DNA from: Flavobacterium sp. HJJ
GTDB taxonomy: Bacteria; Bacteroidota; Bacteroidia; Flavobacteriales; Flavobacteriaceae
Direction: 5' to 3'
Assembly (NCBI RefSeq): GCF_015351475.1
Contig: NZ_JADKPR010000001.1
Span: forward strand, 124,001-188,000
DNA length: 64,000 bases
Made by a program: the position numbers and the translations under genes. Positions 1 to 8,333 of the stretch are shown one piece after another. Below the pieces are notes generated by a model, which saw only the letters and a program-made list of their open reading frames with translations, had not been told where the DNA came from and did not search any database. How positions within the stretch are numbered: position 1 is the stretch's first letter; the number at the start of each line of letters is the position of its first letter.

Positions 1-223
1 CGATAATAGTTCCGCAAAGGATATACATCATGTCCCCGAGAGCATCGGCAATTTCTACCAAGTCATTATTTTGAACTGCCTCCAGATATTCTTCGTTTTC
101 CTCTTTCATTAAATTATAGCGGAGTATATTTTTAACCTCGCCCAGACTGGCAATCGGCGTTTCGCTATGTCCAATTCTAAATGCTGTGTGAAATTCCTTT
201 ACAGCGTTGATTTGTTTTTGCAT
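1..223 (-). CDS. MazG-like NTP pyrophosphohydrolase (partial, 3' end outside window)
   Basis: The reverse strand reads an open frame from an ATG at 223 to the window edge, about 74 residues. It contains an EEnEE helix (EENEEYLEA) followed by ADALGDMMYI. This is the EExxE...ExxD metal-binding pattern of all-alpha nucleoside triphosphate pyrophosphohydrolases (MazG, PRA-PH and HisE fold). Such enzymes cut a nucleotide triphosphate to the monophosphate and pyrophosphate, usually for pool cleaning. The frame is intact as far as it can be read. It is divergent from the small membrane-protein gene at 306. The substrate cannot be told from this fragment, and a HisE-like histidine-biosynthesis role is less likely because no his genes are near. 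Confidence 0.7.
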   Translation of the reverse strand, partial: MQKQINAVKEFHTAFRIGHSETPIASLGEVKNILRYNLMKEENEEYLEAVQNNDLVEIADALGDMMYILCGTII

Positions 224-281
224 CCTTTGACTTGTTATTGATTTGAAATGGAAAATTAACAACTATTTCTAAACTATTGAC

Positions 282-289
282 TAAATTTG
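282..289 (+). promoter_or_regulatory. -7 box of Bacteroidota type
   Basis: TAAATTTG matches the TAnnTTTG -7 consensus of Bacteroidota primary sigma factor and lies 16 bases before the ATG at 306. No clear TTTG -33 box is seen at the right distance, so this is a weak call. Confidence 0.35.
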
Positions 290-305
290 CAGAAAATTTT
301 CAAAC

Positions 306-494
306 ATGTTCAGTAAAGGTCAATTACTATTTGCACTCTGTTTTTTTATCGCATTTGTTATAACAATGGTATTTGCTTATCGAAAAGATGCCAGCTTACA
401 TAAAGTTTTTTACAAAGGAAATTATAAAATCCTAATTGGTTTCCTCGCATTTATCGGACTCCTATTTGTTATCAAAATTTACTTTAAGCATTAA
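306..494 (+). CDS. small two-helix membrane protein, unknown function
   Basis: A 62-residue protein with two hydrophobic segments: residues 6-24 (LLFALCFFIAFVITMVFAY) and about 43-59 (ILIGFLAFIGLLFVIKIYF). They are joined by a short basic loop (RKDASLHKVFYKGNYK). It is probably a small inner-membrane protein. I believe similar short proteins are common in Flavobacterium, but I cannot assign a function. The ATG at 306 follows a TAnnTTTG box and there is no other plausible start. It is divergent from the MazG-like gene and convergent with the M49 peptidase gene. Confidence 0.65.
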   Translation: MFSKGQLLFALCFFIAFVITMVFAYRKDASLHKVFYKGNYKILIGFLAFIGLLFVIKIYFKH

Positions 495-595
495 AAAAAG
501 ATTCTAAGTTTGCTAAGACACTAAGCTTCTAAGTTTTTTCAAACATTGAAGACTTAAAGCAACAGCAAACTCAGAATCTTAGAAACTTAAATACT
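490..595. repeat. interspersed inverted repeat of CTAAGTT type
   Basis: Seventeen-base arms at 498-514 and 564-580 are complementary with one mismatch (AAGATTCTAAGTTTGCT against AGCAAACTCAGAATCTT), with a 49-base loop rich in CTAAG and CTTAG words. The same vocabulary and architecture recur at 49191-49286. The element fills the gap between two convergent genes and may serve as their shared terminator. The second copy shows that it is dispersed. Confidence 0.6.
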
Positions 596-2630
596 AGTTT
601 TCTAACGGCAGAAAACCATATTTTTTAGAATACTGCAGCATTTGTTCTGCAAATGTTTTTGGCTGTTCTATTCCTATCGAGATGATTTGTCCTTTAGCAT
701 TTAATTTTGGAACCAAAACAGGATTCACAAAACCGCTGTAAGGAGCATCCGGGAACTGTTTATTGCGTTCTAAAATTTCGGCATGCAGTTTTTGATCCAC
801 TTTTACTCCGTATGTTTCTACCAATGCTTTTCCAGCTTCAAAATCACCTTCAGATTTAATTCGCTGTACTTCTTTCAACAACTGCCCAAATAAATCGTGT
901 AATTTTTCGTAATCGGTAATATTGAAATAGGTTTTACCATCTCGGGTAATTTTTTCGATAACATTATCATTTTTGCCTTTTTCAAAAACCCAGGCACTTA
1001 CCCACTGACGGTTCCTCATGTGAGCTTCCTCAATATTAGCACCTAATTCCAAACGAACTAACTGTGTCATTAATCCATTACGGATATAGCTGTCATAACA
1101 CTGCATACCTAATTCTTTCCAATTATCTGTCAATCCAATTTCCTGAATTTTTGGACTGTATAAATAATATAATCCCACTAAATCAGCCCTTCCTTCTTCT
1201 AGTGTCGAAGAATAATTTTTTAAGGTTTCTTTTGGAGTTCCAACACCCGGATTGATTTGTCCTGATGCATGACCTACTACTTCATGCAGAGAAGTATGCA
1301 GTTTACTTCCCAATTCACCATATTTTTCAGCCAGTCTAATTTCCTCAGCATCATTAGCAAACTCTTGCAATCTTCCCTTTCCTCCTGCTTTAGAATAAGC
1401 GTCAATAATATTTCCAAGTGAAACCGATTTAGAACCATGTTCTGCACGAATCCAATCTGCATTTGGTAAATTCACCCCAATTGGAGTGCTTGGTGATGAA
1501 TCTCCTGATTCTCCAGCAACAATAACCGTTTTATACGAAACACCTACTACCTTTTTCTTTTTATGTTCTGGTGCCAATGGAGAATTATCCTCAAACCACT
1601 GGGCATTGCTTGACACTACTTCCATTTTTTTGGACATGTCAAAATCCTTAATCTGAACTATACCCTCATAAGAACCTCTGTACCCTAAAGGATCATTATA
1701 CACTTCTATAAAACTGTTGATGTAATCAATATTACCTTCTGTAGCACTTAACCAAGCAATATTGTAATCGTCCCAAGTTTTGAGATCTCCGGTTTTATAA
1801 TATTTAATCAAAAGACCAATTGCATCGCCCTGTTTTTTATTCTCGGCTGCTTTTTGTGCTTTTTCAAGCCAATAAATAATTTTATCAATCGCTGCTCCAT
1901 ACATACCGCCGCTTTTCCAGACTTTTTCTTCCAATTGACCATTATAATTGCGGACTAATTTAGAATTCAAACCAAAAGAATACGGCTTTTTAGGATCTGG
2001 ACTCTTTTTATTAGCATAAAATGCTTCAACTTCTTTCTGAGTGATTCCTTTATCATAGAAATTAATTGCAGAACCTTCAAGCAATCCTTTTGAAGCATCA
2101 AGATTTACTTTTTTTGAATCAGCATCATTGAATAAAATGGCAGTGATTTCAGGAGATAATTCCGTTTTTGTAGCTGCTAACAAAGTATTAAAATAATTTA
2201 TAGAAAAATCCGGTTTAATTTTATCATTGGAATAATGATGATGAATCCCGTTAGAGAACCAGACTCTTTTCAGATAAATTTCAAAATTCTTCCAATCAGC
2301 AGTACTCTTGTCTCCTTTGTAATTTTGGTAAATATTTTCTAATGCTTTTCGTATTTTCAAATTGTATTTATAATGCTGATCCCACATTATATCCCGTCCT
2401 GAATTTCCTGCCTGCGTTAGATAATAAACTAACTCCTGTTCTTTCAAGCTAAGGTTTTCCCAACCAGGAATTTGATATCTCAAAACTTTTATATCAGAGA
2501 ACTGTTCTACGAAAAAGTCGAAAGGCACATTTTCATCTGATTTTGCTGGTGCTTTTTTATCATTTTGCGCAGTGCCGATAACTGAAACCGTAAAAGCCAT
2601 GAAAAGACCTATAGTTTTAACTAATTTCAT
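594..2630 (-). CDS. dipeptidyl peptidase III (M49 family metallopeptidase), exported
   Basis: A 678-residue protein with a signal peptide at residues 1-22 (MKLVKTIGLFMAFTVSVIGTAQ). The M49 zinc motif HEVVGH (HExxxH) starts at His449, with His449 and His454 as ligands and Glu450 as catalytic base. The second M49 motif, EEGRAD, follows at 478-483, with Glu479 as the expected third ligand. M49 enzymes remove dipeptides from the N terminus of short peptides. The size is close to other bacterial members. The Cys seen in the eukaryotic EECRAE form is replaced by Gly here, as expected for bacterial enzymes. The signal peptide implies periplasmic or surface peptide breakdown. It is transcribed alone from a good promoter at 2669-2696. 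Confidence 0.9.
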   Translation of the reverse strand: MKLVKTIGLFMAFTVSVIGTAQNDKKAPAKSDENVPFDFFVEQFSDIKVLRYQIPGWENLSLKEQELVYYLTQAGNSGRDIMWDQHYKYNLKIRKALENIYQNYKGDKSTADWKNFEIYLKRVWFSNGIHHHYSNDKIKPDFSINYFNTLLAATKTELSPEITAILFNDADSKKVNLDASKGLLEGSAINFYDKGITQKEVEAFYANKKSPDPKKPYSFGLNSKLVRNYNGQLEEKVWKSGGMYGAAIDKIIYWLEKAQKAAENKKQGDAIGLLIKYYKTGDLKTWDDYNIAWLSATEGNIDYINSFIEVYNDPLGYRGSYEGIVQIKDFDMSKKMEVVSSNAQWFEDNSPLAPEHKKKKVVGVSYKTVIVAGESGDSSPSTPIGVNLPNADWIRAEHGSKSVSLGNIIDAYSKAGGKGRLQEFANDAEEIRLAEKYGELGSKLHTSLHEVVGHASGQINPGVGTPKETLKNYSSTLEEGRADLVGLYYLYSPKIQEIGLTDNWKELGMQCYDSYIRNGLMTQLVRLELGANIEEAHMRNRQWVSAWVFEKGKNDNVIEKITRDGKTYFNITDYEKLHDLFGQLLKEVQRIKSEGDFEAGKALVETYGVKVDQKLHAEILERNKQFPDAPYSGFVNPVLVPKLNAKGQIISIGIEQPKTFAEQMLQYSKKYGFLPLEN

Positions 2631-2668
2631 TTTTATTTTTTTTAGATGTTAAACAAATAAATACATAA

Positions 2669-2696
2669 CAAATATACATATTCTTTAAACAAACAA
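2669..2696 (-). promoter_or_regulatory. promoter of the M49 peptidase gene
   Basis: Read on the reverse strand, TTG, 17 bases and TATATTTG match the Bacteroidota TTG...TAnnTTTG promoter. The -7 box ends 39 bases before the start codon at 2630. The surrounding 300-base gap between divergent genes holds nothing else recognisable apart from the opposing promoter near 2874. Confidence 0.5.
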
Positions 2697-2873
2697 TAAA
2701 AACAAAGCACATGATAATTATTAATTTACACATTTCTCAACTTCTAACGATCCGAATATTTCTCCACGCATACTATTACAAAACTATTTGACGTTTTAAA
2801 TAATTATAATGGTATTTTCTACACAATAAACGATAATGACCTCTTAATCACGTTAACATTTTATGAATTGATG

Positions 2874-2905
2874 TTGTAGTATAATTAATTTAATTTCTAA
2901 CTTTA
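2874..2905 (+). promoter_or_regulatory. probable promoter of the SRPBCC/GyrI-like gene
   Basis: TTG at 2874-2876, 21 bases, then TAACTTTA at 2898-2905, a one-mismatch TAnnTTTG box. The ATG follows at 2931. Spacing is within the usual range. Confidence 0.4.
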
Positions 2906-2930
2906 CAGCAGCAAAAACACTAAACCTATC

Positions 2931-4043
2931 ATGAGAATTATCAAATATCTTTTTCTTTTATTTCTATTAAGCCTTGTTGCGCTTACAATATATATTGCAA
3001 CGCAAAAAGGAAATTTTACAGTAGAAAGCAGTAAAGTAATCAATTCTCCAAAGGCCAGCGTTTTTAACTATGTTAATGATTATAAAAACTGGCCGAAATT
3101 TAGTTCTTGGATTTCCGAAGATCCATCAATCAAACCGTCTTTTTCTCCAACCACAATTGGCAGAGGAAGCACATTTACTTGGGAAGGATCTAATAATACA
3201 GGTAACATCGAAACTTTATACACCAAAGGCAATGACAGCATTGTTCAGAAAATGGAGTTTGACGAAACTTCTTCAGATGTATATTGGAGTTTCAAAGACA
3301 CTGTAGGCGGCACAAAAGTAACTTGGAAATCAGTAGGAAAAATGGATTTTATGCTGAAAGTGAGTTCCTTTTTTAACCTTGGCACAAAAAACACTTTATC
3401 CAAAGTCTATAATAAAAGTTTAGCAAATCTTGACAAAACCCTTGATTTTGAAAATTCTGCATTTAGCATAAAAATAAACGGGATTGTAAAAAAACTAGAA
3501 ACATACTACTTAAGACAGTCATTCACCAGTAAAATTTCTGATATCACTAAAAACGCCAATGCTGTTTTTCCAAAAATCATTGCTTTCTGCAGACAAAATA
3601 ACATTGACCAAAACGGAAAACCTTTTATCATTTACAAAACTTACGATACTATCAAAGATTTGGCTAAAGTTTCATTTTGTATTCCGATTAAAGAACAAAT
3701 TTTCACTAGTGACGGAAGTGATATACTTTCTGGGAAATTAGTTGCTTTTGAAGCATTAAAAACTAGTCTAACGGGAAATTACACTTATAAAAACAAAGCA
3801 TTAGCCGAGACGGCAACATATACTACGGCAAAACAAATCCAAATTGGCAGTACTTTTTCACATTTAGAAATTTTCACTAAAGGCAAAAATGAAAACTTAA
3901 GCCCATCAAAATGGCTGACAGAAATTTATTTTCCAATAACGCCAAAAAATACAGCACCGCCTGTAGTATATAAAAAAGCAGTGAACGACAGTCTGGCTCC
4001 TCAGCATAAAACAAAAAAACAGGACAGCGAATTTGATTTTTAA
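2931..4043 (+). CDS. membrane-anchored SRPBCC (polyketide-cyclase-like) protein with GyrI-like C-terminal domain
   Basis: 370 residues. An N-terminal hydrophobic segment (residues 5-24) anchors or exports the protein. Residues about 30-170 look like a START/SRPBCC small-molecule-binding fold: INSPKASVFNYVNDYKNWPKFSSW is the typical first strand-helix (paraphrased in part), followed by alternating strands ending in KVTWKSVGKMDF. Residues about 180-330 resemble the AraC effector-binding/GyrI-like fold (LETYYLRQSFTSKISDITK and later KLVAFEALKTSLTG). Both folds bind hydrophobic ligands, but the ligand is unknown. The tail is charged and low-complexity. It lies 66 bases before the ECF sigma gene and could share its transcript. 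Confidence 0.65.
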   Translation: MRIIKYLFLLFLLSLVALTIYIATQKGNFTVESSKVINSPKASVFNYVNDYKNWPKFSSWISEDPSIKPSFSPTTIGRGSTFTWEGSNNTGNIETLYTKGNDSIVQKMEFDETSSDVYWSFKDTVGGTKVTWKSVGKMDFMLKVSSFFNLGTKNTLSKVYNKSLANLDKTLDFENSAFSIKINGIVKKLETYYLRQSFTSKISDITKNANAVFPKIIAFCRQNNIDQNGKPFIIYKTYDTIKDLAKVSFCIPIKEQIFTSDGSDILSGKLVAFEALKTSLTGNYTYKNKALAETATYTTAKQIQIGSTFSHLEIFTKGKNENLSPSKWLTEIYFPITPKNTAPPVVYKKAVNDSLAPQHKTKKQDSEFDF

Positions 4044-4108
4044 AAATAAATTTAAATTCAGATTAAACCTTTTCTGTTTATTCGCATCAAAGTTTAAAAC
4101 AAAACAAA

Positions 4109-4651
4109 TTGCAGGACGAAAAGGAATTTATTTTTAGTCTATTGAATCCGCAGACGCAGAATCAAGCGTTTCAAAAACTCATGCAGGATTATCAAAAACC
4201 ATTGTATAATCATGTCCGAAACATTGTTTTAAATCATGATGATGCTGATGATGTTCTGCAGAACACTTTTGTAAAAGTATTTCAGAATTTAAAAAACTTT
4301 AAAGGCGAAAGCAAGCTTTTTACCTGGATGTACCGCATTGCTACCAATGAAGCTTTGACTTTTTTGAGTCAAAAAGCAAAAAAAAGCGGGATATCATCTG
4401 CTGAATTACAAAATAAAGCAATTGACAATTTGAAAGCTGATATTTATTTTGACGGAAATGAAATCCAGATCAAATTGCAGAAAGCAATTGCCGAATTACC
4501 GGAAAAACAGCAGTTAGTTTTTAAAATGAAATATTTTGAAGATTTAAAATATGAAGAAATATCAGAAATATTAGGAACATCGGTAGGCGCATTAAAAGCA
4601 TCCTATCATCATGCCGTAAAAAAAATAGAAACTTTTGTAACAACCAATTAA
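4109..4651 (+). CDS. ECF-family RNA polymerase sigma factor
   Basis: 180 residues with sigma-70 region 2 (LMQDYQKPLYNHVRNIVLN, then DDADDVLQNTFVKVFQNLKNF with the TWMYRIATNEAL core-binding segment) and region 4 (LPEKQQLVFKMKYFEDLKY plus EEISEILGTSVGALKASYHHA as the DNA-reading helix-turn-helix). The start is TTG at 4109. The next ATG would fall inside region 2, so TTG is preferred. It is followed by a one-helix membrane protein and a small exported protein, which suits an envelope-stress sigma/anti-sigma module. No classic zinc anti-sigma is present. Confidence 0.88.
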   Translation: MQDEKEFIFSLLNPQTQNQAFQKLMQDYQKPLYNHVRNIVLNHDDADDVLQNTFVKVFQNLKNFKGESKLFTWMYRIATNEALTFLSQKAKKSGISSAELQNKAIDNLKADIYFDGNEIQIKLQKAIAELPEKQQLVFKMKYFEDLKYEEISEILGTSVGALKASYHHAVKKIETFVTTN

Positions 4652-4771
4652 ACCTTTGTTAAAAAAACAAGTCCAATACCCATTATGAAATGACAAAAAT
4701 AAATATTTGATAGCCCCAAAATACAAAAAATGTTATCACTTATCCTTAAATTTCATTAAAAATATTACAAC

Positions 4772-5197
4772 ATGACACCATTTAAATTAGATAACTCAGC
4801 AAAAATAGAATCAGGTTTTAAAACCCCTGATAACTACTTTGAAAATTTCCAAGCAGCGTTAATTGAGAAATTAGCTAACGAACCAATTGCTCAGGAAACA
4901 AAAGTTATATCTATTTTTAGGAGAAGAAAAAAAGTACTTTTTGCGGTTGCAGCAGTTTTTGCAATTGCCTTAATGATTCCAATAGCATACCAATCGTACT
5001 CAAAAAGCAAAGATCTTGACGCTGCAACTATTGAAAACTATTTAACTGAAGAAGGACATATAAATCAGGACGAAATAATAAGCGAAATTGAACCTGAAAG
5101 CAATATTATCCTTGATACAAAAGAAATCGAAACTCAAACATTAGAAGATATGCTGGCATCAAACCCTAACATTGAAAATCTTGTAATTGAAAATTAA
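4772..5197 (+). CDS. single-pass membrane protein, candidate anti-sigma factor
   Basis: 141 residues. A soluble N-terminal part (residues 1-45) ends in a basic patch RRRKK, then a transmembrane helix (about 51-69, KVLFAVAAVFAIALMIPIAY), then an acidic C-terminal part. The arrangement is short cytoplasmic segment, one helix and periplasmic tail, directly after an ECF sigma gene. That suggests an anti-sigma factor. No ZAS motif (HxxxCxxC) or FecR domain is visible, so the role rests on context alone. Confidence 0.55.
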   Translation: MTPFKLDNSAKIESGFKTPDNYFENFQAALIEKLANEPIAQETKVISIFRRRKKVLFAVAAVFAIALMIPIAYQSYSKSKDLDAATIENYLTEEGHINQDEIISEIEPESNIILDTKEIETQTLEDMLASNPNIENLVIEN

Positions 5198-5240
5198 ACT
5201 TAATACTCTTCAAAATAAATACACTCAAAACACAGAAACC

Positions 5241-5699
5241 ATGGACTTAAAAAAAATACTCCCTATACTTTTTCTGTTTTTATCTTTTAATTTTTATGCT
5301 CAAAATGAAAATTTTAAAGATAAAAAAGAGCAGATCAGAGCAATGAAAGTAGCATTTTTCACCACTGAACTTGATCTCACTTCAAGCGAAGCTGAAAAAT
5401 TCTGGCCAATTTACAACACTTTTGATGACAGACAATTTGAATTAAGACATCAAAAAATGAAAGGTTATTTTAAAAGAATGCAGGGCGACAATCTTGATAA
5501 ATTATCAGAGAAAGAAGCCAGTGCCATTTTAGATCAGATTCAGGACAATGAAGAAGATTTATACAACTTACGAAAAAAATTCATGACAAATTTAAAAGAC
5601 GTACTGCCTTCTATTAAAATATTAAAATTGAAAAAAGCAGAAGAAGATTTCAACAGAAAACTGCTGCAGCAATATAAAGACAAAGGTTCCAATAAATAA
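5241..5699 (+). CDS. small exported protein, putative sensor partner of the ECF sigma factor
   Basis: From ATG 5241 the product is 152 residues starting MDLKKILPILFLFLSFNFYAQ, a clear signal peptide. An upstream in-frame ATG at 5187 would overlap the previous gene and bury the signal, so it is rejected. The mature part is helical and highly charged (EQIRAMKVAFFTTELDLTSSEAEKFWP, quoted in part). It resembles the periplasmic Spy/CpxP-like proteins annotated as sensors of ECF sigma factors in flavobacteria. It would sit in the periplasm and signal to the sigma/anti-sigma pair upstream. The function is inferred from family resemblance and position. Confidence 0.6.
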   Translation: MDLKKILPILFLFLSFNFYAQNENFKDKKEQIRAMKVAFFTTELDLTSSEAEKFWPIYNTFDDRQFELRHQKMKGYFKRMQGDNLDKLSEKEASAILDQIQDNEEDLYNLRKKFMTNLKDVLPSIKILKLKKAEEDFNRKLLQQYKDKGSNK

Positions 5700-5709
5700 A
5701 TTAGTTGTT

Positions 5710-5752
5710 AAAAATTCCCGTTTTATAATAGATTTATAAAAAGGGAATTTTT
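5710..5752. terminator. bidirectional hairpin terminator
   Basis: AAAAATTCCC at 5710-5719 pairs with GGGAATTTTT at 5743-5752. It has A/T flanks on both sides and lies between convergent genes ending at 5699 and 5751. Confidence 0.8.
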
Positions 5753-6815
5753 ATTTAAAACGAATACGGATCATTTTATTCCGGCCGGCAGCGATTGCCG
5801 TACTTTCATTAATAAACCTGATTGTATACAAACTTGGATCTTTACTAAATTGAATCCAGCTGGCTCCGCCGTCTGATGAATAATAAAGTCCGGATGCTCC
5901 AACAGTTACTATTCCCTTTCCGCTGCTTCTAGGTACGTACTGTACGCAGGAAGCATATCCAAAACCCTCATTATCAGCGATGAGCTTCCAGGTTTTTCCG
6001 CCGTCATCTGTTATCGCTTTATTATTAAAATTCTGATTCAGGATTTCATAGTTACCACCTGAAACAAAACCATTTTTCTCATCATAAAAATCTGCCGTAA
6101 AAATTCCGGTCATTTGTTTACCTTCAGCAATAGGAGTCTGATAACTGCTCCAAGAATCTCCTTTATCAGAGGAATAAAAAACTCTGGATTTCTTTCCTCC
6201 CGAGACAACCCAGGTATTTTTTCCTTTAATAATAACATTTGTATTGCTGGCTGCAAAATGTGCCTCTCCGTCAAAAACTTCAGGAAGTTTACTTTCTGGT
6301 ATTTTATTCCAAGTAAAACCACCGTCAATTGTTTTCAATAAGCAAAGATGATTAGTCAAAGGATCTCCTATTGCAATTCCTTCTTTATTATTCCAAAACT
6401 GCATACTGTCGTAAAAAACTTTTTCATTTCTTTCTTGGTAAACTAATTTGATACTTTTTGCATCTTTCTTAATTTGGTACAATAAAGCAGGGTTTGCCAC
6501 ACTAAGTATGTATATAAAATTGTCAGTTTTAGCAATACTCCGAAACTCCATTTTTAGAGTATCCTCGACAATCTTATTTTCAATTTTTTTATTCAATTTT
6601 AAATCATAATATCCATAGCGGTTTTTATCAGCTGCATACCAAACTTTACCGCCATCCATCACAATTGCCCTTATACTTATTTTATCCTGGAAAAGAGTAT
6701 CAATTTTGACTGTACTAAAACCTTTTTGATTGATTTTATTTTTATTTAAATCTTGAGTCTGAGCAAAATGCAATCCGCTAAAAAACAATAAACTAAAAAA
6801 TACTTTATTCATCAT
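5751..6815 (-). CDS. exported Ycf48/BNR-type beta-propeller protein
   Basis: 354 residues with a signal peptide (MMNKVFFSLLFFSGLHFAQTQ, last residue approximate). It has repeated Asp-box/BNR-type motifs: TIDGGFTWNKIPES, SSDKGDSWSSYQ, TDDGGKTWKLIAD and SSDGGASWIQFSKD. These blades are typical of Ycf48-like photosystem-assembly homologues and sialidase-like propellers. Flavobacterium members are often annotated oxidoreductase, but no redox motif is visible. It is probably a secreted or periplasmic scaffold or binding protein. No sialidase RIP motif or catalytic Tyr/Glu pair is recognised. It is a single gene, convergent with the sigma cluster. Confidence 0.7.
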   Translation of the reverse strand: MMNKVFFSLLFFSGLHFAQTQDLNKNKINQKGFSTVKIDTLFQDKISIRAIVMDGGKVWYAADKNRYGYYDLKLNKKIENKIVEDTLKMEFRSIAKTDNFIYILSVANPALLYQIKKDAKSIKLVYQERNEKVFYDSMQFWNNKEGIAIGDPLTNHLCLLKTIDGGFTWNKIPESKLPEVFDGEAHFAASNTNVIIKGKNTWVVSGGKKSRVFYSSDKGDSWSSYQTPIAEGKQMTGIFTADFYDEKNGFVSGGNYEILNQNFNNKAITDDGGKTWKLIADNEGFGYASCVQYVPRSSGKGIVTVGASGLYYSSDGGASWIQFSKDPSLYTIRFINESTAIAAGRNKMIRIRFK

Positions 6816-6931
6816 AACTCAATATTTTTAATCATACTTATAATTTTATTTTAAGATCCGCCACTAGTAATCACTATTTCTGGCACAGTTGTTGTTAAGA
6901 TAATAATACGAACAATTTAAATTAAAAAGCC

Positions 6932-8206
6932 ATGAAAACCAAAATACAATTAGCCACAATTATCGCTGCTTTTTTTGCCTTTCAAATGAGCGCACAAAAT
7001 AGAACTACAATAAATGCGATGAATTCAGATATTAGTGATAATCTTGATTTAACAGCTGTATCTTCTATTTTTGGTGAATCTCAAAACTTAAGTGATTTTG
7101 AAAGACGCTTAAATGATCCTAAACTTCAAATTTCAAATTTAGACTTAAATAATGACAATCAGGTAGACTATTTAAGAGTAATCGAATCTGTAGAAAACAA
7201 TACTCACATAATTATCATCCAATCAATACTTGGCCGTGATTTATACCAAGATATAGCAACAATAGAAGTTGAAAAAGACAGAAGCAATAAAATTTCTATT
7301 CAAATTGTTGGAAACGCATACATTTATGGTCAAAACTATATTTACGAGCCTCAATATTGCTTAACTCCGCAGATTTATGCATCATTTTGGGCTAGTTATT
7401 ACCGTCCTTACTATTCAGCTTGGACATGGAATTTTTATCCAAGTTTCTATATTGCATGGAATCCATATTCAGTTTACAGATACAGACAAAATGTTTATGG
7501 ATGTGTAAATTATCATAACACTTATAATTATGTAAATTACAGAAGATGCTATCGTGCACCAGCAATTTACACTTCATACAGCTGTAACAGTTACGAAAGA
7601 AGATATCCTAACTATGCCTTTTCAAGAAGAAACAGCAGTTATTCCAATCATTATGATTTAAATCAAAGAAGATACAGCAATAGTACCAGAAATGAAGCTG
7701 CTTATTCAAGAAACAGTACTAATTACAATAATTATCAAAGAGAATATTCTCAAAACAGAACAAGTTATTCGAGAGCAGTAAATAGACCAATTATTGAATA
7801 TCAAAGAGATTATTCTCAAAACAGAACAGACTCTCCAAGAACAGTAACAACTCAAAGACCTGAACCTCAAAGAGATTACAGTCAAAACAGAGGAAACACT
7901 TCTAGAGAAAATTATTCTCAAAGAGATTATAATCAAAATATGGCTGGTACATCAAGAGAAAACAATGTTCAAAGTGACTATTCTCAAAACAATAACAATA
8001 TTCAAAGAGAAAATAGAATTCAAAACATGAATAACTCGTCAAGAGAGAACAATTCTCAGAGAGCAGAGCCGCAAAGAGACTATTCTCAAAACAGAAACAG
8101 TGCTCCTAGAGAAAATAATATGCAGAGAGAAAACAACAGCTCTCAAAGATCTGAATCACAAAGAAATAACGATTACACCTCAAGAGGCAGCAATAGAAGA
8201 ATTTAA
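6932..8206 (+). CDS. exported protein with Asn/Gln/Arg/Tyr-rich repetitive tail
   Basis: 424 residues. The signal peptide is residues 1-21 (MKTKIQLATIIAAFFAFQMSA). Residues about 40-140 form a folded domain with LDLNNDNQVDYLRV, an EF-hand-like aspartate loop, and beta-rich sequence. A Tyr/Trp-rich stretch follows (YYRPYYSAWTWNFYPSFY). From about residue 215 the protein is low-complexity. Its unit is QRDYSQNR followed by a few Thr/Ser/Pro residues and R, degenerately repeated (QREYSQNR, QRDYSQNR three times, QRDYNQNM, QSDYSQNN, RDYSQNRN). Related exported proteins occur in Bacteroidota, but the function is unknown. The tail resembles adhesive or RNA-binding disordered regions. Codon reiteration makes the DNA at 7735-8110 imperfectly tandem-repetitive. 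Confidence 0.7.
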   Translation: MKTKIQLATIIAAFFAFQMSAQNRTTINAMNSDISDNLDLTAVSSIFGESQNLSDFERRLNDPKLQISNLDLNNDNQVDYLRVIESVENNTHIIIIQSILGRDLYQDIATIEVEKDRSNKISIQIVGNAYIYGQNYIYEPQYCLTPQIYASFWASYYRPYYSAWTWNFYPSFYIAWNPYSVYRYRQNVYGCVNYHNTYNYVNYRRCYRAPAIYTSYSCNSYERRYPNYAFSRRNSSYSNHYDLNQRRYSNSTRNEAAYSRNSTNYNNYQREYSQNRTSYSRAVNRPIIEYQRDYSQNRTDSPRTVTTQRPEPQRDYSQNRGNTSRENYSQRDYNQNMAGTSRENNVQSDYSQNNNNIQRENRIQNMNNSSRENNSQRAEPQRDYSQNRNSAPRENNMQRENNSSQRSESQRNNDYTSRGSNRRI

Positions 8207-8225
8207 AAACAAATATAGAAACAGC

Positions 8226-8262
8226 AAAGAGGCTTAATATTAACATATTAGGCCTCTTTTAT
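8226..8262 (+). terminator. hairpin terminator
   Basis: AAAGAGGC at 8226-8233 pairs with GCCTCTTT at 8252-8259, extended by TTAATA/TATTAG pairing and followed by TTTATT. It closes the gene ending at 8206. Confidence 0.75.
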
Positions 8263-8302
8263 TATTTTAACACATAAGTCCTTTTTTTTTATTGAAAAGT
8301 AG

Positions 8303-8310
8303 TAAATTTG
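8303..8310 (+). promoter_or_regulatory. -7 box upstream of kup
   Basis: TAAATTTG matches TAnnTTTG exactly, 23 bases before the ATG at 8334. A -33 box is not convincing. Confidence 0.4.
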
Positions 8311-8333
8311 AGCCGTTTTTATAAAATCATTAG

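Noticed and set aside
5187..5240. Upstream ATG as start of the small exported protein
   Set aside because: It would overlap the previous gene and place 18 residues in front of a perfect signal peptide. ATG 5241 is favoured.
5751..6815. Sialidase
   Set aside because: It has Asp-box-like repeats but lacks the RIP motif and the catalytic Tyr/Glu arrangement. The Ycf48-like propeller explains it better.
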